Positions 5,907 through 13,397 of a DNA stretch of 28,231 nucleotides are shown one piece after another (the stretch's first letter is position 1; the number at the start of each line of letters is the position of its first letter). Made by a program: the position numbers and the translations under genes. A model generated the notes under the pieces. It saw nothing but the letters and a program-made list of their open reading frames with translations, made no database searches and had not been told where the DNA came from. The stretch is from an uncultured Oscillibacter sp. (GTDB lineage Bacteria > Bacillota > Clostridia > Oscillospirales > Oscillospiraceae), in the NCBI GenBank assembly GCA_900548505.1, contig URKI01000030.1, positions 1 to 28,231 of the forward strand, given 5' to 3'.

Positions 5907-8457
5907 ATCCTTTTCGGCTGTAAGGGGTGCCCTCCAGGGGCAAAGACGTACGGCGGACACCGTCAAAGCGGAAGTAGGCGTCGGCCACAGCAGGAGCTGT
6001 GGGAATGGAGGTGATCTCGCCGATACCGATGGCGCCGCAGGCCACGTTCAGGCCCGGCTTCTCCACGATGATGGGCGTGATCTCCGGAATCTGGTTTGCC
6101 CGGAACAGTCCCAGCGTGCCGAACTTGGCGGTGGGCTTGCAGTCGGTGAGCGGATACCGCTCCGTCAGAGCATAGCCCAGGGACATGACCACGCCGCCTT
6201 CGATCTGTCCCTCCACGGAGGTGGGGTTCACGGCCTTGCCCACGTCGTGAGCGGCGATCATCCGCTCTACCTTGCCCTCGTCGTTCAGGATGCACACCTG
6301 GGTGGCGTAGCCGTAAGCCACATGGCTCACGGGGTTGGGCACCGGTGCGCCCAGCGGGTCGGTCTTGCCCAGGTACTCTCCGTAGAACTCCTGGCCTTCC
6401 AGCTCTGTCAAGGATTTTCCCTTCATAGCCTCAACCAGGTCCGCGCAGGCCCGGCGGCAGGCTTCACCGGTGAAGAGGGTCTGGCGGGAGCCGGAGGTAG
6501 TGCCGGAATCCGGCGCACAGTAGGTATTGGAGCGCTCGTAAATCACATCAGCGCGGGCGATGCCGGTCTGGGTGCAGACCATCTGGGTCAGCACCGTGCC
6601 CAGGCCCTGGCCGATGCAGGAGGCACCGGCGAAGATGTGTACCTTGCCGCCCTCGATCACCAAGCGGCACCGGCCCGTGTCCGGAATGCCAACGCCTACG
6701 CCGGCGTTCTTCATGGCGCAGGCCAGACCCACATATTTGGCGCCGTCCACGTAGGGCTTGACGGCTTCCAGGGTCTCCGCAAGGCCCGTGGACTCGTCCA
6801 CGATCTGGCCGTTGGGCAGCTCCTGTCCCGGACGGATGGCGTTACGGTAGCGGATCTCCCAGGGGGTGATGCCCACCACGTCTGCCATCTCGTTGAGCAA
6901 AGACTCAATGCAGAAGCACGTCTGGGTCACGCCGAAGCCCCGGAAGGCGCCGGCGGGGGGATTGTTGGTATACCAGGCATAGCCGTCGATCTCAAAGTTC
7001 TGGTAGTTGTAGGGGCCGGCTGCATGGGTGCAGGCCCGCTCCAGCACTGGTCCGCCCAAGGACGCATAGGCGCCCGTATCGGCGGTGACCGTGGCCACCA
7101 CGCCCTGGATAATGCCGTTTTCGTCGCAGCCCAGGGTGAATTCCATATCCATGGGGTGGCGCTTGGGATGGATGAGAATGCTCTCGGCACGGGTGAGCTT
7201 CACCTTTACCGGCCGCTTGGAAAGATAGGCGATCAGCGCCGCCTGATGCTGGACGGTCACGTCCTCTTTACCGCCGAAGCCGCCGCCTACCAGCTGGTTC
7301 TGTACCTTCACCTTGTCGGCGTCCATGCCCAGCATGCCCATGATCTCATGTTGGGTATCATAGGCGCCCTGGTCGGTAGAGAGCACCATGACGCCGTCCC
7401 CGTCGGGATACGCCACGGCGCACTCCGGCTCCAGGAAAGCGTGCTCGGTCCAGGGGGTGGAGAACTGGCGGGTCAGCACATGGCGCGCCTTTTGGATGGC
7501 GGCCTTGGGATCGCCCCGCTGGATGTGCTTGTGGGCCAGCAGGTTGCCGGAGCGATGCACCAGCGGCGCGTCCGGTGCCATGGCCTCCTTGGGGCTGCGC
7601 ACCATGGGCAGCTCCTCGTAGTCCACCCGGACCAGCTCCTTGGCCCGCTGCAAAATTTCCGGCGTCTCGGCGGCCACCAGGCAGATGGCGTCGCCCAGAT
7701 AGTGGGTAATGTCTCCCACGGCGATCATGGTGTCCCAGTCCTTCATCAGGTGGCCCACCTTGTTCTGCCCCGGGATATCGGCGGCGGTATAGACGCCCAC
7801 CACGCCCGGCAGGGCCTTGGCCTCCTCCGTATGGATGGCCAGCACCCGGGCGCGGGGATACTTGCTGCGCACGGCGCTGCCGTAGATCATGCCGTCCAGG
7901 TAAATATCGTCGGGATAGATGCCCGTGCCGGTGACCTTCTCCTCCACGTCCACGCGGGGCACCCGCTGGCCCAAGGACCAATCCTCAGGTGCCGGGGGTA
8001 CCTCCCCTGCCCGGAAGATCTCGCCGGCCAGCAAAATGGCGTCGATGATCTTTACATAGCCGGTGCAGCGGCAAATATTGTTGCGGATGGCAAAGGCCGC
8101 CTCTTCCCGGGTAGGCGCGGGATTCTGGTCCAGCAGCGCCTTGGCGCACAGGACCATGCCCGGGATGCAGAAGCCGCACTGGACTGCGCCGGCGGTGCCG
8201 AACGCATAGGTATAGACGTCTTTTTCAAACTCACTGAGGCCCTCCACCGTCAAGATGGACTTCCCTTCCAGCTTGTCAGTCTGCGGAATGCAGGCGCGGG
8301 TGGGCTTGCCGTCGATCAGCACCGTGCAGGTGCCGCAGGCGCCCTCACTGCATCCGTCCTTGACACTGGTCAGACGCAGCGTGTCCCGCAGATAGCGCAG
8401 CAGCTTTTGGTTTTCCTCCACATTCACGGTTTGGCCATTCACGGTAAATGTAGCCAT
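5905..8457 (-). CDS. xdh: Selenium-dependent-type xanthine dehydrogenase, fused Fe-S and Mo domains
   Basis: An 850-residue molybdenum hydroxylase. Residues 1-150 carry two [2Fe-2S] motifs (C36, C41, C44, C56; C94, C97, C129, C131), and from about 165 a molybdopterin catalytic region follows, with GGGFGGKED, AGAFRGFG and the conserved E814 in GIGEIT. There is no FAD domain between them. This architecture and the C-terminal TSLPLEGTPYSRK segment match what I recall of the selenium-dependent xanthine dehydrogenase family (TIGR03311), members of which occur in hosts with a labile selenium cofactor. The selenium is not a selenocysteine, and no in-frame UGA is involved. ATG 8457 has GGAGGAG upstream. 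A strong promoter and a palindrome precede it. Another purine or aromatic heterocycle as substrate is possible. Confidence 0.82.
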   Translation of the reverse strand: MATFTVNGQTVNVEENQKLLRYLRDTLRLTSVKDGCSEGACGTCTVLIDGKPTRACIPQTDKLEGKSILTVEGLSEFEKDVYTYAFGTAGAVQCGFCIPGMVLCAKALLDQNPAPTREEAAFAIRNNICRCTGYVKIIDAILLAGEIFRAGEVPPAPEDWSLGQRVPRVDVEEKVTGTGIYPDDIYLDGMIYGSAVRSKYPRARVLAIHTEEAKALPGVVGVYTAADIPGQNKVGHLMKDWDTMIAVGDITHYLGDAICLVAAETPEILQRAKELVRVDYEELPMVRSPKEAMAPDAPLVHRSGNLLAHKHIQRGDPKAAIQKARHVLTRQFSTPWTEHAFLEPECAVAYPDGDGVMVLSTDQGAYDTQHEIMGMLGMDADKVKVQNQLVGGGFGGKEDVTVQHQAALIAYLSKRPVKVKLTRAESILIHPKRHPMDMEFTLGCDENGIIQGVVATVTADTGAYASLGGPVLERACTHAAGPYNYQNFEIDGYAWYTNNPPAGAFRGFGVTQTCFCIESLLNEMADVVGITPWEIRYRNAIRPGQELPNGQIVDESTGLAETLEAVKPYVDGAKYVGLACAMKNAGVGVGIPDTGRCRLVIEGGKVHIFAGASCIGQGLGTVLTQMVCTQTGIARADVIYERSNTYCAPDSGTTSGSRQTLFTGEACRRACADLVEAMKGKSLTELEGQEFYGEYLGKTDPLGAPVPNPVSHVAYGYATQVCILNDEGKVERMIAAHDVGKAVNPTSVEGQIEGGVVMSLGYALTERYPLTDCKPTAKFGTLGLFRANQIPEITPIIVEKPGLNVACGAIGIGEITSIPTAPAVADAYFRFDGVRRTSLPLEGTPYSRKG

Positions 8458-8514
8458 GGAATCTCCTCCTCGCCGTGCCCAACCCTGGTCCCACGGTCTG
8501 TTGTGTTAGTTTTT

Positions 8515-8530
8515 GAAAGGTCAACCTTTC
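8515..8530. promoter_or_regulatory. Palindromic putative operator of Se-type xdh
   Basis: A 16-bp palindrome with perfect 7-bp arms, GAAAGGT and ACCTTTC, around a 2-bp centre lies just downstream of the predicted transcription start (about 8533, minus strand). Its position would let a bound repressor block initiation or escape. It is short for an RNA terminator and has no following T-run. The regulator is unknown. Confidence 0.5.
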
Positions 8531-8539
8531 CGTTGGTCT

Positions 8540-8568
8540 ATTATACAATATAATTTATGACTCCGCAA
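8540..8568 (-). promoter_or_regulatory. Sigma-A-type promoter of Se-type xdh
   Basis: On the minus strand TTGCGG (8563-8568) and a consensus TATAAT (8540-8545) are separated by 17 bp. The leader to ATG 8457 is about 76 nt and contains the palindrome at 8515-8530. Confidence 0.85.
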
Positions 8569-8584
8569 CCGTGCTTTGTGCAAT

Positions 8585-8610
8585 CCGCTATTCTATCTTG
8601 AGCATAGCGG
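8585..8610. repeat. Small inverted repeat at the thiN stop
   Basis: Arms CCGCTAT (8585-8591) and ATAGCGG (8604-8610) flank a 12-nt loop that contains the thiN stop codon. It could be a weak mRNA-end structure for thiN; no T-run follows it on the minus strand, so termination there is doubtful. Confidence 0.35.
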
Positions 8611-9231
8611 TAAAAGTTCCCAGCCGACCGCCAGAGCGCCGCGGCCAACCCGCACCTGGGCCTTGGGCTCGAGAATGTGATTGCTGACGCCCAGAGGAAA
8701 CTCCGCCGTCAGGGCCGCATCCTCCAGCGGGTACTGGACCCCCTGCTCAAAGACGCCCTCTGCCCGGTCTCCCAGGCAGAAAACGGACAGCAGCCCCCAC
8801 TCCACCGTCTGCTCGATGGTGATGGACTCATTTTCGATGACGGTCCATACAAACGCATCATCATACAAAAAGCCCCGTGCGCCCCGGCGGCGCAGATACA
8901 GCAGCGTCTGGAGATTAGCCAGCGTGTGGTCCAGTCGCTTTCCGCCGGTGCCACCGTAGATGTAAAACTCCTGGCAGCCCCGTTCCAGGCCCAGCTTCAC
9001 TGCCGCCATGGTGTCTGTGTCGTCCTTCTCCACAGGCAGGCGGATCACGCTCGGCCCCTCCGAAGGCGCATCCATGGAATCAAAGTCTCCCAGAATCACA
9101 TCCGGCGTGACGGCAGCCTTGCGGCAGGTTTCATAGCCTGCGTCCGCGGCGATCACGAGATCATCCGGTGCGCCGGGTTGCTCCCGCAGGCCGAAAAACG
9201 TGCCTGCGGCAAAAATAAAACATCGTTTCAT
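8593..9231 (-). CDS. thiN: Thiamine pyrophosphokinase
   Basis: The enzyme converts thiamine and ATP to thiamine pyrophosphate, the last step of thiamine salvage, in the cytosol. The 212-residue protein has the family motifs in order: AADAGYE at 28-34, LGDFDSM at 47-53, KDDTDTMAA at 69-77 and GGTGGKRLDHTLANL at 93-107, followed by a C-terminal beta domain with an EFPLGVSNH-type segment. ATG 9231 is preceded by AGGGGGA. It has its own promoter and appears monocistronic. In Firmicutes thiN often follows rpe and rsgA; that neighbourhood is absent here. Its position next to the xdh genes looks incidental. Confidence 0.95.
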   Translation of the reverse strand: MKRCFIFAAGTFFGLREQPGAPDDLVIAADAGYETCRKAAVTPDVILGDFDSMDAPSEGPSVIRLPVEKDDTDTMAAVKLGLERGCQEFYIYGGTGGKRLDHTLANLQTLLYLRRRGARGFLYDDAFVWTVIENESITIEQTVEWGLLSVFCLGDRAEGVFEQGVQYPLEDAALTAEFPLGVSNHILEPKAQVRVGRGALAVGWELLPLCSR

Positions 9232-9251
9232 GGGATTCCCCCTTTTAGTTT

Positions 9252-9280
9252 AGTGTATCACGCTTTTGCCCATTTGACAA
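9252..9280 (-). promoter_or_regulatory. Sigma-A-type promoter of thiN
   Basis: On the minus strand TTGTCA (9275-9280) and TACACT (9252-9257) have the ideal 17-bp spacing. The leader to ATG 9231 is only about 15 nt. That leaves no room for a TPP riboswitch. Confidence 0.8.
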
Positions 9281-9281
9281 C

Positions 9282-9310
9282 AAAGCCGCCCGGCTCAGCC
9301 GGGCGGCTTT
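9282..9310 (-). terminator. Terminator after ktrBA
   Basis: Perfect 13-bp arms (9282-9294 and 9298-9310) with a 3-nt loop begin 5 nt after the ktrA stop on the minus strand. The stem ends in CGGCTTT followed by GTTGTC, a short T-rich tail. The thiN -35 box starts just 2 bp beyond it. Confidence 0.8.
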
Positions 9311-9315
9311 GAGGA

Positions 9316-9966
9316 TCAGACCTTGTTCATCAAAAGCAGGCTGGAGTTCTTGTCGCCCGCGATCAGCAGATGGGCGTCCTCCTGGAACCGATACTCCGGG
9401 TCCAGCAGCGGGATGATCTCGTCGCCCGTTTTCAGGCCCAGAATGTTGACGTTATACCGGCGGCGGACATCCACCTCCGCCACGGTCCGGCCCTCCCACT
9501 CCTTGGGTGTTTCGATCTCCACAATGGCGTATTTGGGCGTCAGCTCGATATATTCAAAGGCGTTCCGGGCGGAAAAGCGCATCGCCACCCGGCGGGCCAT
9601 ATCCATCTCTGTATGGATCACATGATCCGCGCCGATCTTCTTCAGGAACTTGATCTGCTTTTCCCGGTCCGCCCGGGCCACCACGCACTTGGCGCCCAGC
9701 TCTTTCAGCGTGGCAGTCACTTCCAGGGAAGTCTGGAAGTCATCCCGCACGCAGACAAAGCACACATCAAAATTCCGCACGCCCAAGGATGCCAGCACCT
9801 GCTCATCCTGGCAGTCTCCCACGCAGGCGGCAGTGGCCACGGAGGCCATTTTGGAAACACGTTCTTCGTCCTGGTCCACCACCATGACCTCATTTCCCAG
9901 CTCCACAAGCCGGGCGGTCAGGTGATTTCCGAAGCGGCCAAGGCCAATTACCAAAAAGGATTTCAT
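9316..9966 (-). CDS. ktrA: Potassium uptake regulatory subunit (RCK domains)
   Basis: A cytosolic 216-residue regulator of a Ktr/Trk-type potassium transporter. The N-terminal RCK_N (TrkA-N) Rossmann domain shows GLGRFG at 8-13 and the acidic D31 that binds the adenosine ribose; the C-terminal RCK_C (TrkA-C) domain runs from about residue 140. Family proteins form an octameric ring that binds ATP/ADP or NAD(H) and gates the membrane subunit. The single RCK_N/RCK_C pair is KtrA-like, unlike the duplicated E. coli TrkA. It starts 12 nt after the ktrB stop with a GAGGAG site, so the two genes form an operon. c-di-AMP control through RCK_C is known in Firmicutes relatives and is an inference here. 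Confidence 0.92.
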   Translation of the reverse strand: MKSFLVIGLGRFGNHLTARLVELGNEVMVVDQDEERVSKMASVATAACVGDCQDEQVLASLGVRNFDVCFVCVRDDFQTSLEVTATLKELGAKCVVARADREKQIKFLKKIGADHVIHTEMDMARRVAMRFSARNAFEYIELTPKYAIVEIETPKEWEGRTVAEVDVRRRYNVNILGLKTGDEIIPLLDPEYRFQEDAHLLIAGDKNSSLLLMNKV

Positions 9967-9978
9967 GCGCTACTCCTC

Positions 9979-11304
9979 TCATCCGATCAAAATCTTTTCC
10001 GGGATCCTGCGCAGCTTGGGCGCAGGACGGTCCTTCACCATTGCCATCAGAACGGACATGCTGCCCACCCGTCCGGCAAACATCATCAGCGTTACCACGA
10101 TCTTGCCTGCCGTGTTCAGCGTGGGCGTGACGCCCAGCGTCAGTCCCACCGTGCCCATGGCGGAAAGCGACTCAAACAGCGCCGCGTCCATGGAGATCCC
10201 ATCCAGGCAAAGGACCATGCAGCCAAGCATACAGGTCATAAAGTACATGATGGAGACGGAAAAGGCCTTGAAAATATCGCCCTCGTCCAGCCGTCTGCCA
10301 AACAGCTCCACATCCTCTCTCCGCCGCACCCGTGCCAGGGCGGTGAGCACCAGGACGGCAAAGGTGTTGATCTTGATGCCGCCGCCGGTGGAGCCGGAGC
10401 CTGCGCCGATGAGCATGAGGACCATGGTCAAAAGCTTTCCGCTTTCGCTCAGAGCCGTCAGATCTGCCGTGTTGAATCCGGCGGTACGGGGCGTCACGGA
10501 CTGGAACGCCGCCATCAAAAGCTGCTGGGATCTGGACACACCGGCAAAGGCGTGGTCCTCCTCCAGGATGAAAAAGGCCACCGTGCCCAGAACCAGCGCC
10601 ATCAACGTTCCGGTGAACGCGATCTTGCTGTGCAGATGCCATTTTGAAAAGTGGAACCGATGGGTCAGAATATCGTCCCAGACCAAAAAGCCAAGTCCGC
10701 CGCAGACCACCAGCGCCATCAGCACGATGTTCAAAAGCGGCTCTCCGGCTACGGTGGTCAACGATGCGCCCGTCCCCAGCAGGTCGAAGCCTGCGTTGCA
10801 GAAAGCGGACACCGCATGGAAGACAGACATCCAGACGCCCCGCAGGCCGTAGCGGGGGCAAAACCAAAACAGAAGAATCAGGGCGCCCAGTCCCTCGCAC
10901 ACTGCCGTCACCGTCAGGATCCGCCGGGTCAGCCGGACGATGCCGCCCATCTGCAAAGCGCCCACCGTATCCATCAGCACCGCCCGGCTGTGCAGGCCGA
11001 TCCGCCGTCCAAGCAGCATGGAGATGAAGATGGTCACGGTCATAAAGCTCAGGCCGCCCACCTGGATCAAAAGCAGGATCACAGCCTGCCCGAAAAAAGT
11101 GAACTGCGTCCAGGTGTCATAGAGCACCAGTCCGGTCACACAGGCCGCCGACGCGGAGGTAAATACCGCATCCAGAAATGGCAGCGGCTGCCCGGAGCGG
11201 GAGGAGATGGGCAGCATCAGCAAAAAGCCGCCCAGCAGAATGATGCAGGTAAAACTCAGCGCCAGATTCTGCACTGCGTTGAGCGAAAAACGGTGTTGCT
11301 TCAT
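9979..11304 (-). CDS. ktrB: Potassium uptake membrane subunit (TrkH/KtrB family)
   Basis: This is the ion-translocating subunit for potassium (with sodium in KtrB relatives). The 441-residue protein has the four membrane-pore-membrane repeats of the TrkH/TrkG/KtrB superfamily, and all four filter segments are visible: SAACVTGLVLYDT near 52-64, AFCNAGFDLLG, TPRTAGFNTADL and AMGTVGLTLGVTP. The filter glycine is present in each repeat. I chose ATG 11304 because GGAGG lies 7 nt upstream and the following residues begin the first helix. A longer frame from 11364 has no ribosome binding site and overlaps the promoter. It is the first gene of the ktrBA operon. Confidence 0.94.
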   Translation of the reverse strand: MKQHRFSLNAVQNLALSFTCIILLGGFLLMLPISSRSGQPLPFLDAVFTSASAACVTGLVLYDTWTQFTFFGQAVILLLIQVGGLSFMTVTIFISMLLGRRIGLHSRAVLMDTVGALQMGGIVRLTRRILTVTAVCEGLGALILLFWFCPRYGLRGVWMSVFHAVSAFCNAGFDLLGTGASLTTVAGEPLLNIVLMALVVCGGLGFLVWDDILTHRFHFSKWHLHSKIAFTGTLMALVLGTVAFFILEEDHAFAGVSRSQQLLMAAFQSVTPRTAGFNTADLTALSESGKLLTMVLMLIGAGSGSTGGGIKINTFAVLVLTALARVRRREDVELFGRRLDEGDIFKAFSVSIMYFMTCMLGCMVLCLDGISMDAALFESLSAMGTVGLTLGVTPTLNTAGKIVVTLMMFAGRVGSMSVLMAMVKDRPAPKLRRIPEKILIG

Positions 11305-11335
11305 GGAGTCCCTCCAGTAAAGACAAATTGCCTGT

Positions 11336-11364
11336 ATTATACCCCATCCGCCGGGTGATTTCAA
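11336..11364 (-). promoter_or_regulatory. Sigma-A-type promoter of ktrBA
   Basis: On the minus strand TTGAAA (11359-11364) and consensus TATAAT (11336-11341) are separated by 17 bp. The leader to ATG 11304 is about 25 nt. I see no ydaO-type c-di-AMP riboswitch, for which the leader is too short. Confidence 0.88.
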
Positions 11365-11484
11365 TACAGCCCCTCCCTGCTGCGCCCATTCTGCAGCGCC
11401 GCACTGTACAGATCCCGCTAATTTTTTGTAAAGGGCGGGAGGATGCAGCCGACTTCCCTACTTTGCGTTCCGTTCTGCCCCGAA

Positions 11485-11501
11485 TTTCAGCCTTGCTGAA
11501 A
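11485..11501. repeat. Small inverted repeat upstream of ade
   Basis: Perfect 7-bp arms TTTCAGC and GCTGAAA around a CTT loop lie 20 bp upstream of the ade -35 box, in the 322-bp divergent ktrB-ade gap. It could be a regulator site or a weak terminator-like hairpin, since a T-rich stretch follows on the plus strand. Apart from this and the two promoters I see nothing else in the gap. Confidence 0.35.
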
Positions 11502-11521
11502 TGTAAACTTTTCTTTTTCTG

Positions 11522-11550
11522 TGGACAAACGTGCGCAATTGGCGTATACT
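11522..11550 (+). promoter_or_regulatory. Sigma-A-type promoter of ade
   Basis: TGGACA (11522-11527) and TATACT (11545-11550) are separated by 17 bp. The start would be near 11557, giving an AT-rich leader of about 70 nt before ATG 11627. The leader has a weak TGTTT...AAACA inverted repeat (11572-11591) but none of the conserved purine-riboswitch core. Confidence 0.8.
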
Positions 11551-11626
11551 CATTGCAACCCATAGTGTTATTTGTTTTAATAATGTCAAACATAAGAAAA
11601 TTTAATTATAACAGGAGGTATGTCCC

Positions 11627-13351
11627 ATGACAGAGAGTTATGCCGGCAAGATCAACCGTAAGCTATTGAAAAAGCGGCGCATCATCAACGCCGCAGCGGG
11701 ACGTGAGCCAGCGGATCTGGTTTTGAAAAACGCAGCCTACGTCAACGTGTTCTCCAATGAGATCTGCCATGGAGACATCGCAGTGGCGGAGGGGCTGATC
11801 GTCGGTATGGGCGAATACAGCGGCGCGGAAGAGGTGGACTGCGGCGGCAAGATCGTCCTGCCCGGTTTTCTGGACGCCCACATCCACCTGGAAAGCGCAC
11901 TGGTCAGCCCCACGGAGTTCGTCAAGGCTGTGCTGCCCCACGGCACCACCACGGTGATCACGGACCCCCATGAGATCGCCAATGTCATGGGCACGGACGG
12001 CATCGAGTACATGCTCCAGGCCACGGAGGATCTGCCGGTGGACGTGCGCTTCATGCTGCCCTCCTGCGTCCCGGCCACGCCCCTGGACGAGTCCGGCGCC
12101 ATTCTGGACTACCGCAGCCTTGATTCCTTCTATGAGCACCCCAGAGTGCAGGGACTGGCGGAGATGATGAATTTTGTGGGCATCATCGCCGGAGACGACC
12201 AGCCGGTGGAGAAGATCGTGGCTGCCCAGGCCCACCACAAAAAGATCGACGGCCATGCGCCGGATCTGGTGGGGAATGATCTCAACGCCTACATTGCCGC
12301 CGGCGTCTACTCCGACCACGAGTGCCACGATTTGAACGACGCCATCGCCAAGCTCCAGCGGGGCCAGTTCATCATGATCCGCGAGGGTACTGCCGCCCGC
12401 AATCTGGACGCCCTGGCTCCCCTGCTGTGCGACAAGTACGCCGAGCGGTGCATGTTCTGCAGCGATGACAAGCACCCCAGCGACCTGCTGGAAAAGGGCC
12501 ACATCGACTATCTGGTCAAGCGGGCCATCGCGCTGGGTGCCGACCCCATCACCGCGGTCAAGGTGGCCTGCCACAACGCCGCCCGGTACTTCCTGCTCAA
12601 TAATCGCGGCGCCATTGCCCCCGGCTATCTGGCAGACTTTGTTATCATCGACGATTTCCAGCACTTCAACATTGAAAAGGTCTATAAAAAGGGCGTGCTG
12701 ATGGTAGAAAACGGCGTGATCCGGGACTTCCCCACTCCGCCCATCGAGCAGTATCTGGTGGACCGGGCCCACAACACCTTCCATCTGCCTACGCTGACCG
12801 CCTCCGATTTCGAGGAGGCCCGTCCCCGGGGCATCATTGGCATGGTGGGCGGCGAGATCACTACCGTGGACGCTGGCTATTCCGACCGCATTGACGTGGA
12901 GTATGACGTTTTGAAGATCGCCGTGGTGGAGCGCCACAAAAATACCCACCACATCGGCATCGGCTTTTTGCAGGGCTACGGCCTGAAGTCCGGCGCCGTG
13001 GCAACCTCCGTCTCCCACGACTCCCACAACATCATCGTGGTGGGCACCAACGAAGCGGACATGGCCGAAGCCGCCAACCGCGTGGCGGCGCTGGGCGGCG
13101 GCATCGTGGTCTGGGATAAGGGAGCTCCTCTTGCGGAAGTTCCCCTCTCCATTGCAGGCATCATGAGCGAGGAGCCTCTGGTGGTGGTCAACGAAAAGTT
13201 GGAGGGCGCCAAGGAGTGCGCGTTCTCTCTGGGCGTCTCCCGGGAGATCGATCCTTTCATGACCCTCAGCTTTATGGCCCTGCCGGTGATCCCCACCCTG
13301 CGCATCACTACCCGCGGCGTATTCGATGTGACCCAGCAGACCTACGTGTGA
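11627..13351 (+). CDS. ade: Adenine deaminase
   Basis: The cytosolic enzyme hydrolyses adenine to hypoxanthine and ammonia, feeding purine salvage or degradation. The 574-residue protein is an amidohydrolase-superfamily member of typical AdeC length. Metal-site residues appear in GFLDAHIHLES (H85, H87, E89), TDPHEIANV (H115, E116), IDGHAP near 207-212, the SDHEC segment near 229-233 and FCSDDKHP. The C-terminal region carries the adenine deaminase-specific domain with VVGTNEADM and GGGIVVWDKG. ATG 11627 has GGAGG 8 nt upstream; an earlier ATG in the same stretch is out of frame. The gene is monocistronic, with its own promoter and terminator, divergent from ktrB. Its product is the substrate of the xanthine dehydrogenases encoded at 1464-8457. 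Confidence 0.96.
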   Translation: MTESYAGKINRKLLKKRRIINAAAGREPADLVLKNAAYVNVFSNEICHGDIAVAEGLIVGMGEYSGAEEVDCGGKIVLPGFLDAHIHLESALVSPTEFVKAVLPHGTTTVITDPHEIANVMGTDGIEYMLQATEDLPVDVRFMLPSCVPATPLDESGAILDYRSLDSFYEHPRVQGLAEMMNFVGIIAGDDQPVEKIVAAQAHHKKIDGHAPDLVGNDLNAYIAAGVYSDHECHDLNDAIAKLQRGQFIMIREGTAARNLDALAPLLCDKYAERCMFCSDDKHPSDLLEKGHIDYLVKRAIALGADPITAVKVACHNAARYFLLNNRGAIAPGYLADFVIIDDFQHFNIEKVYKKGVLMVENGVIRDFPTPPIEQYLVDRAHNTFHLPTLTASDFEEARPRGIIGMVGGEITTVDAGYSDRIDVEYDVLKIAVVERHKNTHHIGIGFLQGYGLKSGAVATSVSHDSHNIIVVGTNEADMAEAANRVAALGGGIVVWDKGAPLAEVPLSIAGIMSEEPLVVVNEKLEGAKECAFSLGVSREIDPFMTLSFMALPVIPTLRITTRGVFDVTQQTYV

Positions 13352-13365
13352 TCTGATTCCAAAAG

Positions 13366-13396
13366 AAAAAGGAACGGCAATTGCCGTTCCTTTTTT
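13366..13396. terminator. Bidirectional terminator between ade and engB
   Basis: A perfect palindrome with arms GGAACGGCAA/TTGCCGTTCC (13371-13390) is flanked by A residues on the left and six T residues on the right. It is placed between convergent genes ade and engB and should end transcription in both directions, closing the long minus-strand tig-to-engB transcription unit. Confidence 0.93.
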
Positions 13397-13397
13397 C

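Noticed and set aside
5905..8457. Selenocysteine in the selenium-type xanthine dehydrogenase
   Set aside because: The frame has no internal UGA. In this family the selenium is a labile cofactor ligand.
5545..8553. 1002-codon plus-strand open frame
   Set aside because: Antisense shadow of the 850-residue xanthine dehydrogenase, which has complete Fe-S and Mo motifs; it also overlaps mocA in another frame.
9232..9257. TPP riboswitch for thiN
   Set aside because: The predicted leader is only about 15 nt, so there is no space for one.
11551..11626. Purine riboswitch upstream of ade, or in the Se-type xdh leader
   Set aside because: Both leaders are too short, about 70-76 nt, and lack the conserved three-way-junction core of the purine riboswitch.
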